From the NCBI GenBank assembly GCA_947378235.1, contig CANCJE010000017.1:1-33324 (forward strand): a stretch of DNA of 33,324 bases, given 5' to 3'. This DNA is from Caulobacteraceae bacterium. GTDB lineage: Bacteria > Pseudomonadota > Alphaproteobacteria > Caulobacterales > Caulobacteraceae. The notes under the pieces were generated by a model. That model searched no databases, was not told the origin of the DNA, and worked only from the letters and a program-made list of their open reading frames with translations. The translations under genes were made by a program, and so were the position numbers. Shown here one piece after another: positions 6,930 to 15,101 of this stretch. Positions within the stretch are counted from its first letter, which is position 1; every line of letters begins with the position of its first letter.

Positions 6930-8483
6930 ATGAACGATCGTCAGCGGTCATTGAGTCGGCTCATTCGAGGCCTTTTGATCGGCCTAGGATTGATACTCAG
7001 CCTTCAACCCTTAGGTGCCGGCGCTCAAGCGCGGCAAGAGGGACCGATACCAACCAACCCATCGGCACAGACGGGCCCGCAGATCTTCAACGGCACCTGT
7101 TCTGGTTGCCATGGGAAAACCCTCGCCGATGAACGCGGCCCGAGCCTCCTGAGTGAGCATCTACTGTCAGCAAGCGATGGGACCCTAACCGAGAAAATCG
7201 CCAAGGGGGCCTCCGCAAACGGCATGCCGGCTTTTGAAACTGTTTATAGCGAAGGGCAGATTTCCCAAGTCGTCGCCTATATGCGTCTGCAGGCTGCGGC
7301 GTTGAAGGGCAAGCCAACATTCGTTGCTGATCCAGATGGTCAGACGATCAAAAGTCAAAAACAGGCCTTTAAGATCCAAGTGCTCACACGCGGTCTCGAT
7401 ACACCCTGGGGTCTCACCTTCTTGCCAGATGGCCGGATGCTGGTCACCGAACGGGCAGGCAGACTGCGGCTCATCAGCAAGGATGGAAAGCTGGCGCCTG
7501 AACCTGTCATTGGGACACCCACACCTTGGGTGCGGCAAGATGCGGGCATGCTAGATGTGGCCGCTCATCCGCAATATGCCAAAAATGGTTGGATCTACCT
7601 CTCCTATGCCGAGCTTGCGCCGGGTGCAGTCGCCCCGCCCACCCCAGCTCCGGGCACATCACCCTTTCGCGCGCCCAACGCCCCGTCAATGACGGTTGTG
7701 GTGCGCGGTAAGATCCGCAACAATCAATGGGTCGAGAGCCAAGAGATTTTTCGGGCTCCGGCGGCGCTCTACACCACAAGCGGCGCGCACTATGGCTCGC
7801 GGTTCCTATTCGACACCAAAGGACACATATTTTACTCGCTGGGCGAACGCGGAGAGATGAAGAACGCGCAGGATCTTTCCAGTCCACTGGGAAAAATTCA
7901 CCGCGTCAATGACGACGGCTCCGTCCCGTCCGACAACCCCTTCGTCAAGACACCCGGTGCGATCCCAACCATCTGGAGCTACGGCCATCGTAATCCTCAA
8001 GGCTTGGCGTGGCATCCCATCACCGGCCAACTTTGGGAATCTGAACACGGCCCAACAGGCGGTGATGAGATCAACATCATAGAGCCGGGAAAAAACTATG
8101 GTTGGGGAGTCATCTCGATGGGCATCCAACCCGGCATCACGAAAACCCACGAGGTCGGCATGGAGCAGCCGATCGTCTATTACACGCCAACCCTAGCCCC
8201 CAGCGGGATCAACTTCTATTCGGGATCGAGATATCCGGGTTGGAAAAACAATCTCTTTGTCGCAGCCCTCGCCGGTCAGCAATTGTTGAGACTGGAAACC
8301 AAGGGTCGCCAAGTTGTCGCCCAAGAAACCCTATTTGCCCAATATGGTCGCACCCGCGCGGTCGTTCCGGGTCCGGATGGGTTGCTCTATATACTCTTAC
8401 AGGTCCCGACAGGTTCGGGTACAGGCCTGAGCCTATCTGCACCCACGCCGGGCATGGTCATTCGCCTTGTTCCAATAAAATAA
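6930..8483 (+). CDS. Secreted cytochrome c / PQQ-dependent aldose sugar dehydrogenase fusion
   Basis: This 517-residue periplasmic protein joins an electron acceptor to a sugar oxidase. After the signal peptide (to about residue 33) comes a small class I cytochrome c with CSGCH (C57, C60, H61) and a likely Met ligand in NGMPAF (M99). From about residue 150 it is a glucose/sorbosone dehydrogenase (GSDH, Asd/YliI type) with PWGLTFLPDGRMLVTERAGR, QDAGMLDVAAHP, SLGERGE, SPLGKIHRVNDDG, WSYGHRNPQGLAWHP, ESEHGPTGGDEIN and NYGW. The family oxidises aldoses to lactones with PQQ; here electrons could pass internally to the heme. Two starts have good ribosome sites: GTG 6903 (AAGGGG, 6-base gap) and ATG 6930 (AAGGA, 8-base gap). 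ATG gives the tidier signal peptide. The tandem palindromes just upstream suggest specific regulation. Confidence 0.9.
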   Translation: MNDRQRSLSRLIRGLLIGLGLILSLQPLGAGAQARQEGPIPTNPSAQTGPQIFNGTCSGCHGKTLADERGPSLLSEHLLSASDGTLTEKIAKGASANGMPAFETVYSEGQISQVVAYMRLQAAALKGKPTFVADPDGQTIKSQKQAFKIQVLTRGLDTPWGLTFLPDGRMLVTERAGRLRLISKDGKLAPEPVIGTPTPWVRQDAGMLDVAAHPQYAKNGWIYLSYAELAPGAVAPPTPAPGTSPFRAPNAPSMTVVVRGKIRNNQWVESQEIFRAPAALYTTSGAHYGSRFLFDTKGHIFYSLGERGEMKNAQDLSSPLGKIHRVNDDGSVPSDNPFVKTPGAIPTIWSYGHRNPQGLAWHPITGQLWESEHGPTGGDEINIIEPGKNYGWGVISMGIQPGITKTHEVGMEQPIVYYTPTLAPSGINFYSGSRYPGWKNNLFVAALAGQQLLRLETKGRQVVAQETLFAQYGRTRAVVPGPDGLLYILLQVPTGSGTGLSLSAPTPGMVIRLVPIK

Positions 8484-8608
8484 CGCGGACTTTGCCATTT
8501 TGCGAATGATTGGGCCGATAGAACAGTAGCCCGCACTTGCCTATTCACCGAAGGCGCGGCATCAAAGGGCTATAGAGTAACAATTAGCCAGCGCTCAGCG
8601 CGCAAAGA

Positions 8609-9643
8609 TTGGGTTGCGTAATCAAAAACCGTCAGCAGACCAAGCCTGCCACTATCAAAGAGGTAGCCAAAGAACTCGGCCTTTCGGTCGCGACCATATC
8701 GCGGGCGCTCATTCATCCTGAGTTATTGAAAGACGATACGCGCGTTCGCGTTTTGGCGGCGATTGAACGGTTGGGATACCAACCTAATCTTATGGCCCGT
8801 GATCTCAGGCTGCGTGAAAGTCGGCTGGTTTTTGTTGTCGTGCCAAGCCTCAGTCCATTCTTCCTCGAAGTGTTTCGGGGGGTTGAACGGGCTGCCCGTG
8901 AATGTGGTTACATGGTACTGATGGGCCATACCGAGCGCGATCCTGGCCGTGAGAAGCTGTTTCTAGATCAGGTCGCTAGCCGGCGCGCCGACGGCATTAT
9001 TCTGGTTACCAGTGCAGATGCTGCCGCCTTAGCCGATGACAAGCGGCGTATCCCGCCAATCGTCGCGGCGCTAGAAACCATCGACAACCAAGATTTGCCG
9101 ACCGTACGGGTCGATCACAATCAAGCCGCCTTCGATGCAACCCATCACCTTCTATCGCTAGGCCATACCAAAATTGCACATATTGGCGGGCCTCCCTTGG
9201 CGCCTATGGCTATCCATCGGCGCCAAGGCTTCGAACGCGCCCTCGCGGCAGCCGGACTTGACCCCTTTGGTCTGCCCTGCCCTGCAGGTAATTTTACAAC
9301 GGCTTTTGGTGAAGAGGGCATGCAATTACTGCTCGATCACAGCCCACGTCCAACCGCCGTCTTCGCAGCAAATGACGAAATCGCTGTTGGCGCTATTCAA
9401 ACGATCAAACGGGCGGGCCTAACGGTCGGCAAAGACATTTCTGTCATCGGTTATGATGATCAGCGCATTGCCACCCTTTATGATCCACCGCTCACAACCA
9501 TTCGGGTGCCAACCGAAGAGCTTGGCTATCAATCGATGCTAAAGTTGAACGCGGTTCTAAAGGACGAGGTGATTGTTCGCGACGTCGTCTTGCCCACCAC
9601 CTTGGTTGTGCGGGCAACGACGGGACCCGTACCCCAAGACTAG
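8609..9643 (+). CDS. LacI-family transcriptional repressor
   Basis: This 344-residue regulator has the LacI helix-turn-helix near residues 14-36 (TIKEVAKELGLSVATISRAL) and the hinge helix YQPNLMARDLR. A periplasmic-binding-like effector domain from about residue 67 includes PSLSPFFLEVFRGVE, RRADGIILV, HIGGP and VFAANDEIAVGA. No start other than TTG 8609 is possible before an in-frame TAG at 8585, unless a non-standard codon is used, so translation may be weak. It is immediately upstream of, and in the same direction as, the lactonase operon, whose promoter carries a CG-centred LacI-type operator. The effector is likely a sugar or sugar acid (inference). No copy of that operator is seen before its own gene. 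Confidence 0.93.
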   Translation: MGCVIKNRQQTKPATIKEVAKELGLSVATISRALIHPELLKDDTRVRVLAAIERLGYQPNLMARDLRLRESRLVFVVVPSLSPFFLEVFRGVERAARECGYMVLMGHTERDPGREKLFLDQVASRRADGIILVTSADAAALADDKRRIPPIVAALETIDNQDLPTVRVDHNQAAFDATHHLLSLGHTKIAHIGGPPLAPMAIHRRQGFERALAAAGLDPFGLPCPAGNFTTAFGEEGMQLLLDHSPRPTAVFAANDEIAVGAIQTIKRAGLTVGKDISVIGYDDQRIATLYDPPLTTIRVPTEELGYQSMLKLNAVLKDEVIVRDVVLPTTLVVRATTGPVPQD

Positions 9644-9704
9644 CTCATAATTGCGCGCATCGGGAGGTGTGACGGTCTCTAGCAGAGGAGACGCTAGCTC
9701 ATGC

Positions 9705-9733
9705 TTGACACCGGCCCCGCTATCACATGATAA
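9705..9733 (+). promoter_or_regulatory. Near-consensus sigma-70 promoter of the lactonase operon
   Basis: TTGACA (9705-9710) and TGATAA (9728-9733) are separated by exactly 17 bases. The -10 box forms the left half of the LacI-type operator at 9728-9741, so repressor binding would block RNA polymerase. It leaves a 5' leader of roughly 110 bases before the ATG at 9854. Confidence 0.75.
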
Positions 9734-9741
9734 CGATTACA
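9728..9741. promoter_or_regulatory. LacI-type operator, TGATAACGATTACA
   Basis: The site fits the LacI-family pattern of an inverted repeat around a central CG (TGnnAAC-GnTTnCA). It sits on the -10 box of the promoter, downstream of the local lacI-type gene. The same core with one base changed recurs at 16254 before the second TonB receptor. Which protein binds it is inference. Confidence 0.7.
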
Positions 9742-9853
9742 TAAATAGTTCCGAATGGAATCGAATGGGCAGGAGACGTTCATGGATCGCAGAGCCACTC
9801 TGTTGCCATAGCGACCCATGGCTTTCGATTGTGAAAACAAGGCGAGGCATTAA

Positions 9854-10894
9854 ATGAAAAAGTCCTTACGGACCGCGCTGGTCACAAGCGCCGTGGCGTT
9901 GGCAACAGCGTTCTCAATCACCCCCTCAGTTCAGGCCCAATCAAAGGCAAATACAGTCGCGGCAAATGAACTGTCGGTCCTGCGATTGGACCCCGCCCTT
10001 GACTCAATAATCGCACCAGGCACTGCGATCGAAAAGGTAGCGGGTGGATTTGGTTTCGTCGAAGGCCCGCTCTGGACCTATGGCGAACTTTGGTTTTCAG
10101 ACCTTACCGGAAATAGGCTGTTTGCCCTCGGCAAGGACGGCAAGGTCAGGATGTTGCTCGACAAGTCCGGCGGCCTTGAAAATCCTCCGGAAGGCGCTTT
10201 CCAAGGATCAAACGGATCAGTGGTGGACAAGGACGGATCCGTTCTCATGGGGCAGCATGGCGCTCGGCGCATTGTTCGAGTGTCAAAAGACATGAAACTG
10301 ACGCCCTTTATCGAAAAGTTTGAGGGCAAGCGTCTTAACAGCCCCAATGATATGATCTTCGCCTCTGACGGTGCGCTTTGGATTACCGATCCGCCCTATG
10401 GAATGTTGGGCCAAGATAAGGATCCAGCAAAGGAAGTCCCCTTTAACGCCGTCTATCGCTATGCGGATGGCAAGCTCAAGGCCGTCATCACCGACCTGCC
10501 ACGCCCAAACGGCATTGGCTTCTCGCCAGACGGCAAGACACTCTACATCTCCAACTGTGAGCCTGAGATGTTCGTCAATGCCTATGACGTCGCCGCCGAC
10601 GGAACGGTTTCCAATCAGCGTCGCTTGATTACCTATCCCGGTCCGAACCCAACCGATGTGCCGGACGGATTGAAGGTCGACAGCAAGGGCAATATCTGGA
10701 CGTCCGGTCCTGGCGGCATCCGCATTATAAGTCCCGCAGGCAAGGTCCTTGGTCAGATCAAGACCCCCGATCGCGCCCAAGCCAATCTGGCTTGGGGCGG
10801 CGCGGATCAGATGACGGCCTACATTATGGGCGCAGGCAATGTTTATCGCTTGAAGCTCGCCACTCCTGGCGAAAAGCCGCTCTACAGTAACTAA
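9854..10894 (+). CDS. Secreted SMP-30/gluconolactonase-family lactonase
   Basis: This 346-residue six-bladed propeller opens sugar lactones to acids. It begins with a signal peptide (cleavage near residue 29, VQA-QS), so it acts in the periplasm. The expected metal ligands are present: E70 in FVEGPLW, N165 in NSPNDM, N219 in RPNGIGFSPDG and D271 in VPDGLKVDSKGNIW; WITDPPYG and LYISNCEPE are also typical of the family. It is the first gene of an operon that also encodes a PQQ dehydrogenase and a cytochrome c. A lactone made by such a dehydrogenase is its natural substrate (inference). The promoter and LacI-type operator lie about 115-150 bases upstream. The exact lactone is unknown. Confidence 0.92.
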   Translation: MKKSLRTALVTSAVALATAFSITPSVQAQSKANTVAANELSVLRLDPALDSIIAPGTAIEKVAGGFGFVEGPLWTYGELWFSDLTGNRLFALGKDGKVRMLLDKSGGLENPPEGAFQGSNGSVVDKDGSVLMGQHGARRIVRVSKDMKLTPFIEKFEGKRLNSPNDMIFASDGALWITDPPYGMLGQDKDPAKEVPFNAVYRYADGKLKAVITDLPRPNGIGFSPDGKTLYISNCEPEMFVNAYDVAADGTVSNQRRLITYPGPNPTDVPDGLKVDSKGNIWTSGPGGIRIISPAGKVLGQIKTPDRAQANLAWGGADQMTAYIMGAGNVYRLKLATPGEKPLYSN

Positions 10895-10918
10895 TTACAG
10901 GACAAGGGAGACATGCCC

Positions 10919-11335
10919 ATGAACCGTCGTAACGCCTTAAAATCGGCCGTTGCCATCGCCTTGGCCACCGCCGGTATTGCCAGCAAGGCCAGTGCTCAGA
11001 CCAAATCCTCCGGCCAGTTGCCAATCGTACTCTATTGCGACCTCAAGGTTGATCCAGCGCGACAGCAGGAAATGCTTGACCACTTCCACCACAAATTCAA
11101 ACCCGCAGGTGCGAAGTTTGAAGGATTCATCGATCTGAAGATGCTCAAGCTGCGCACACTGATCCAAGGCGACAAGCTGCCAGAGGGTGTCACCTATCGG
11201 TTCCAATTGACCTATCAGAACGAAGATCTTCGTCAAAAATGGATCGCTTCAAAGGTCCATGCTGATCTTTGGCCAGGCATTGAGAACACCCTGACTGACA
11301 AGAACTTCCACGTCTCGTTGTTCGACGAAGTCTAA
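10919..11335 (+). CDS. Small exported protein, antibiotic-biosynthesis-monooxygenase-like
   Basis: This 138-residue protein begins MNRRNALKSAVAIALATAG, a signal with paired arginines that could be a Tat signal (NRRNALK resembles RRxFLK) or an ordinary Sec signal. The mature part (VLYCDLKVDPARQQEMLDHF, then LKLRTLIQG, TYRFQLTYQNEDLRQKW and HADLWPGIE) has the pattern of dimeric alpha-beta-barrel/ABM-type domains, but the match is only suggestive. ATG 10919 is preferred over ATG 10913 because GGGAG ends 8 bases before it. It lies 24 bases after the lactonase gene and 30 before the transporter gene, so it is co-transcribed. I cannot assign a reaction. Confidence 0.8.
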   Translation: MNRRNALKSAVAIALATAGIASKASAQTKSSGQLPIVLYCDLKVDPARQQEMLDHFHHKFKPAGAKFEGFIDLKMLKLRTLIQGDKLPEGVTYRFQLTYQNEDLRQKWIASKVHADLWPGIENTLTDKNFHVSLFDEV

Positions 11336-11365
11336 GAACCACCTCACGCTTGAAGGAGGGGAGCC

Positions 11366-12649
11366 ATGGCTGCCATCAAAAACGTCAAGAACGTCCGCTG
11401 GATTTTGGTGTTCTGGATGTTCGTGGTTGCGGCCGTATCCTATCTTGATCGCAACAATATCTCGATTGCCGCTTCAACGATCCAGAAGGAATTCGGGCTC
11501 AGCAACCTTCAACTCGGCGGCGTCTTTAGCGCCTTCGTCATGGGCTACGCTTTTAGTCAGCCCATTGCAGGTCGGATTGCAGACCGGTTTGGGCCCTACC
11601 GGGTTATCGCCGTTGGTATTGTCTGGTGGAGCCTGTTTACCACCCTCACGGCCTTAACCCCTTCCGGTTACAGCTGGTCGCTTGTTGCGCTTATGGGCGT
11701 ACGGTTCTTGCTGGGCATTGGTGAGTCCGTGATCTTCCCGGCCAGCAACCGGCTAGTCGCCGCTTGGTCTCCCAGCCAAGAACGAGGCCTTGCCAATGGT
11801 CTGATTTTCGCTGGGGTCGGGATCGGAGCGGGCGTGGCCCCTCCCCTCATCACCTACATTCTTCTCAAACATGACTGGCACTGGGCCTTCTATATCAGTG
11901 CCCTCGTTGGTCTGGTGGTGTTGGTATGCTGGCTTGCGTTCGTGCGTGACCGACCAGAAGACCATCCTTGGATTAGCGCAGAAGAGGCGGCTTTCATCCG
12001 TAAAGGTACGCAGGTTGGCACAGTGAAAGCCTTGCCCGTCTCTTGGCTCAAGATCATAAAGGATCCCCAGGTCGCGCTCCTGACCTTGAGCTACTTTACC
12101 TACGGTTATGTGGCTTACATATTTTTCACGTGGTTTTTCAAATATCTATCCGCTGTGCGTGGGTTGGATTTGAAGGCGAGCGCGATTTACGGAATGTTGC
12201 CCTTTATGGCCATGGCCGTCTGTTCGCCCTTGGGCGGCATGATAGCCGACTTTTTGACGCCACGATTTGGCAAACGGATTGGACGATGCTGGACCGCAGC
12301 CTTTGCATTACTCTTGGCCGCCATCTTTGTTGCCTGCGCGACCCAAGTGGCTGATGCGCGTATCGCAAGCCTATTCCTCGCTGGCGGGGCCGGTGCGCTC
12401 TATCTGTCCCAAAGCGCCTACTGGACCATCACGGCAGAGATGGGCGAAGGCTCGGCGGGGTCTGTCTCCGGCGTGATGAACATGGGCAATCAGATTGGTG
12501 GAGTCATTACTGCCTCACTCACGCCCCTATTGGCGGATCGGTTTGGTTGGACGACATCCTTTGTCTTTGCAGCGGCCCTTTGTGTAGTCGGCGCTGTGGC
12601 TTGGTTGTTTATCGACCCGGACCACAAGCTCGTCGTTGATCCTGCCTGA
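11366..12649 (+). CDS. MFS transporter, anion:cation symporter (sugar-acid) type
   Basis: This 427-residue protein has about twelve hydrophobic segments, an early SYLDRNNISIA motif and ADRFGPYRV in the first cytoplasmic loop, and GESVIFPASNRLVAAW in the fourth and fifth helices. These are typical of the ACS family that imports galactonate, glucarate, hexuronates and related acids by proton symport. It sits in the inner membrane. A strong Shine-Dalgarno (AAGGAGGGG) precedes ATG 11366. Placed between the lactonase and PQQ dehydrogenase genes, it is the obvious carrier for the acid made outside the membrane (inference). Another carrier of the same family is at 25612-26913. Confidence 0.92.
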   Translation: MAAIKNVKNVRWILVFWMFVVAAVSYLDRNNISIAASTIQKEFGLSNLQLGGVFSAFVMGYAFSQPIAGRIADRFGPYRVIAVGIVWWSLFTTLTALTPSGYSWSLVALMGVRFLLGIGESVIFPASNRLVAAWSPSQERGLANGLIFAGVGIGAGVAPPLITYILLKHDWHWAFYISALVGLVVLVCWLAFVRDRPEDHPWISAEEAAFIRKGTQVGTVKALPVSWLKIIKDPQVALLTLSYFTYGYVAYIFFTWFFKYLSAVRGLDLKASAIYGMLPFMAMAVCSPLGGMIADFLTPRFGKRIGRCWTAAFALLLAAIFVACATQVADARIASLFLAGGAGALYLSQSAYWTITAEMGEGSAGSVSGVMNMGNQIGGVITASLTPLLADRFGWTTSFVFAAALCVVGAVAWLFIDPDHKLVVDPA

Positions 12650-12690
12650 CGGCCCCTTGAACAAGCTGAGCCGCAAGTGGAGACCATCCA

Positions 12691-14709
12691 ATGAAGCCTG
12701 CCAACTACACGCTATCCTTGGCCATGATCCTTGCGGTGGCGAGCACCACTGCCATTGCGCAAAGTACGACGGACTGGGCCCACTATGGATATGACGCCGG
12801 CGGCACGCGGTTTTCGCCGCTCAAGCAGCTTACACCGGTTAACGTCAGTCATCTAAAGCTGGCATGGCGTTATGATATGCGACCTGCTGGCGTGGCTAAG
12901 CCAGACCCCAAGATGTTGGAGGCTCGCGCTCAGCAGGCCTGGAATGGACAGACCGGCATCCGCGCCATGCCTTTGCCAGGCGGACTCGTTTCGGCGAGCG
13001 CCCCTGCCGGCGGTCCAAACGCAGGCCCACCCCTACCGCCGACCTCAGCCAGTGAGTTCACACCGATTGTCGTCAACGGAACCATGTTCCTTGGCACGCC
13101 ATTTGGCCGCGTCGTCGCACTAGATCCCGTTACAGGCAAGGAAAAGTGGACCTTTCAGCTCCCCAATAACGAGCCGATAGCTTCAGCTCGCGCGATACGC
13201 GGGTTCCACTATTGGCCCGGCGACCGAAAAAATGGGCCGCGTCTTGTCATTGTGACGGTGAACATGAAGCTGTTCACGCTTGATCCAGTCCGCGGCAAGA
13301 TCAACAGCAACTACGGCCAAGATGGGATTCTAAATCTGCGCACGCCCGACGTGATGGGCGCGTTCCCCAACGGTCAACTCAACGGCAATGCCTTTCCAGT
13401 GATGTATAAGAACATCATTATTGTTGGCTCTCGGGGCCAAGAAAACCCTCCCAAGGGCCCACGGGGCGATGTGCGCGGCATTGATGTCCTAACAGGCCAG
13501 ACGGTTTGGAAATTCAACGCCATTCCCGAACCGGGAGACCCCAATTTTGGCACGTGGCAAGGCGCGAGCTGGAAAGATCGGGCCGGTGTCAATAGTTGGA
13601 ACATGCTGACCGTCGATGAGGCGCGGGGCATCGTCTATCTTCCCTTCGCGGCCCCAGCCTATGACCGCGATGGCCGCGACCGTGTCGGCGATGGCCTCTA
13701 TGGTAATTCTCTGGTGGCCGTGAATGCCTCGACTGGAAAATATCTCTGGCACTTCCAAACGATTCACCACGACATTTGGGACGAAGACCTGCCTGCCGCG
13801 CCAACCCTTTTGGATGTCAAACGTGACGGTAAGATCGTCCCCGCCGTTGCCGCCATGAATAAGACCGGCATCCTTTTCATTCTCGACCGTGTGACCGGCA
13901 AACCTGTGTTTGAGATTGTCGAAACGCCGGTGCCAACCAGTAATCTTCCCGGTGAAGTGCCCTCACCGACCCAGCCCATTCCGTCCAAGCCGGTTCAACT
14001 GGCCCGCGCCAGTATCGACCTGCAAACCGATATTTCGGATGTCACCCCCGAACATGAGGCCTGGTGCAAAAAGTGGGTGTCAGACAATCGGATGGTCGGC
14101 ACAAAGCGCTACCAGCCCATCGGTTTTAATCAGGTCACCGTTGTCTTTCCCGGCAGCGGGGGAGGCGTCAACTATGGCGGCGGCGCGTTTGACAAGGCCA
14201 ATGGTAATTACCTGATCAATATTACAAACCAAGGTAGCGTCGCCATCCTCGCCTATGCGCCTGATGGAAAGCTGGTCTCAGCCACCTCGGGCAATAGTTG
14301 GTTTTCCGATGTTCGTAATGGCGGCCTACCCTGCCAAAAGGGTCCTTGGGGCGAACTGATAGCGATCAATGTCAGCACGGGCGACATTGCTTGGCGCACT
14401 CCCTTAGGGGTCACCGATAGCCTACCGGCGGACAAACAGCTCACCGGACGGCCCAATATCGGCGGTCCCATTGTTACGGCTGGTGGACTGGTCTTTATCG
14501 CGGCGACCGATGATAAGCGGTTTCGCGCCTTTGACGCCAAGACCGGCAAGCTGGCGTGGGAAACGCGTCTTGATGCCTCGGGACACACGACGCCCCTGAC
14601 CTACCGGGGTTCAAATGGCAAACAATATGTGTCGCTGGTAGCGACGGGTGGATCCTATCTGGGCTCTCCCGCTACCAGTGATTATCTGGTGACCTACACC
14701 TTAAAATAG
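12691..14709 (+). CDS. PQQ-dependent dehydrogenase, glucose-dehydrogenase-like, secreted
   Basis: This 672-residue quinoprotein resembles the catalytic domain of membrane glucose dehydrogenase. It has WAHYGYDAGGTRFSPLKQL near residue 29, VVALDPVTGKEKWTF, IHHDIWDEDLPAAPTL (358-373), NKTGILFILDRVTGKPVFEI with the conserved lysine at K391, GGGVNYGGGAF and GGPIVTAGGLVFIAA. Unlike the classical enzyme it lacks the five N-terminal membrane helices and starts with a signal peptide (to about residue 24), so it should be soluble or peripheral in the periplasm. The family oxidises aldoses or polyols with PQQ. The next gene, 21 bases on, is a cytochrome c that is the likely electron acceptor. A proline-rich insert near residues 100-120 is unusual. 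The substrate is not known. Confidence 0.93.
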   Translation: MKPANYTLSLAMILAVASTTAIAQSTTDWAHYGYDAGGTRFSPLKQLTPVNVSHLKLAWRYDMRPAGVAKPDPKMLEARAQQAWNGQTGIRAMPLPGGLVSASAPAGGPNAGPPLPPTSASEFTPIVVNGTMFLGTPFGRVVALDPVTGKEKWTFQLPNNEPIASARAIRGFHYWPGDRKNGPRLVIVTVNMKLFTLDPVRGKINSNYGQDGILNLRTPDVMGAFPNGQLNGNAFPVMYKNIIIVGSRGQENPPKGPRGDVRGIDVLTGQTVWKFNAIPEPGDPNFGTWQGASWKDRAGVNSWNMLTVDEARGIVYLPFAAPAYDRDGRDRVGDGLYGNSLVAVNASTGKYLWHFQTIHHDIWDEDLPAAPTLLDVKRDGKIVPAVAAMNKTGILFILDRVTGKPVFEIVETPVPTSNLPGEVPSPTQPIPSKPVQLARASIDLQTDISDVTPEHEAWCKKWVSDNRMVGTKRYQPIGFNQVTVVFPGSGGGVNYGGGAFDKANGNYLINITNQGSVAILAYAPDGKLVSATSGNSWFSDVRNGGLPCQKGPWGELIAINVSTGDIAWRTPLGVTDSLPADKQLTGRPNIGGPIVTAGGLVFIAATDDKRFRAFDAKTGKLAWETRLDASGHTTPLTYRGSNGKQYVSLVATGGSYLGSPATSDYLVTYTLK

Positions 14710-14730
14710 ATCCTCACGACGGAGCCAAGC

Positions 14731-15075
14731 TTGTCAATTTCTCGCATATTTCTTGTTGCCAGCATTGCGTCTGGTCTCGCCGCAATGGCTGCCATTGCGG
14801 CACCGTCCTCGAGCGCAGGGGCCGCTCGGGTTGAACAGGCTGCATCTCCAAAGGCGGGGCAAGACGGCTTGGCGACGCCCCGTTCCGGCCCCGAAATTTT
14901 GGAAACCAATTGCGCGGCTTGCCACGACACGGGCGTGATTACGGCAACACCCCATAGCGCTGAGGACTGGCCCGTTGTGGTTCAGCGCATGATTGGAAAT
15001 GGCGCAAACCTTTCCACTGAAGATCGCGCGACCTTGGAAGCTTACCTGATCAACACCTATTCAACTCCGCACTAG
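14731..15075 (+). CDS. Small periplasmic cytochrome c
   Basis: This 114-residue protein has a signal peptide (to about residue 24) and one heme-binding CAACH (C61, C64, H65), followed by DWPVVVQRMIGNGANLS, where M87 could be the distal ligand. The start is TTG 14731, supported by GGAG 6 bases upstream and by the signal peptide; no better ATG exists. It directly follows the PQQ dehydrogenase gene in the operon. It is therefore the likely partner that carries electrons from PQQ to the respiratory chain (inference from context, common for quinoprotein dehydrogenases). Confidence 0.88.
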   Translation: MSISRIFLVASIASGLAAMAAIAAPSSSAGAARVEQAASPKAGQDGLATPRSGPEILETNCAACHDTGVITATPHSAEDWPVVVQRMIGNGANLSTEDRATLEAYLINTYSTPH

Positions 15076-15101
15076 ACCCAACCCCGTCAAAGGACTGCGT
15101 G

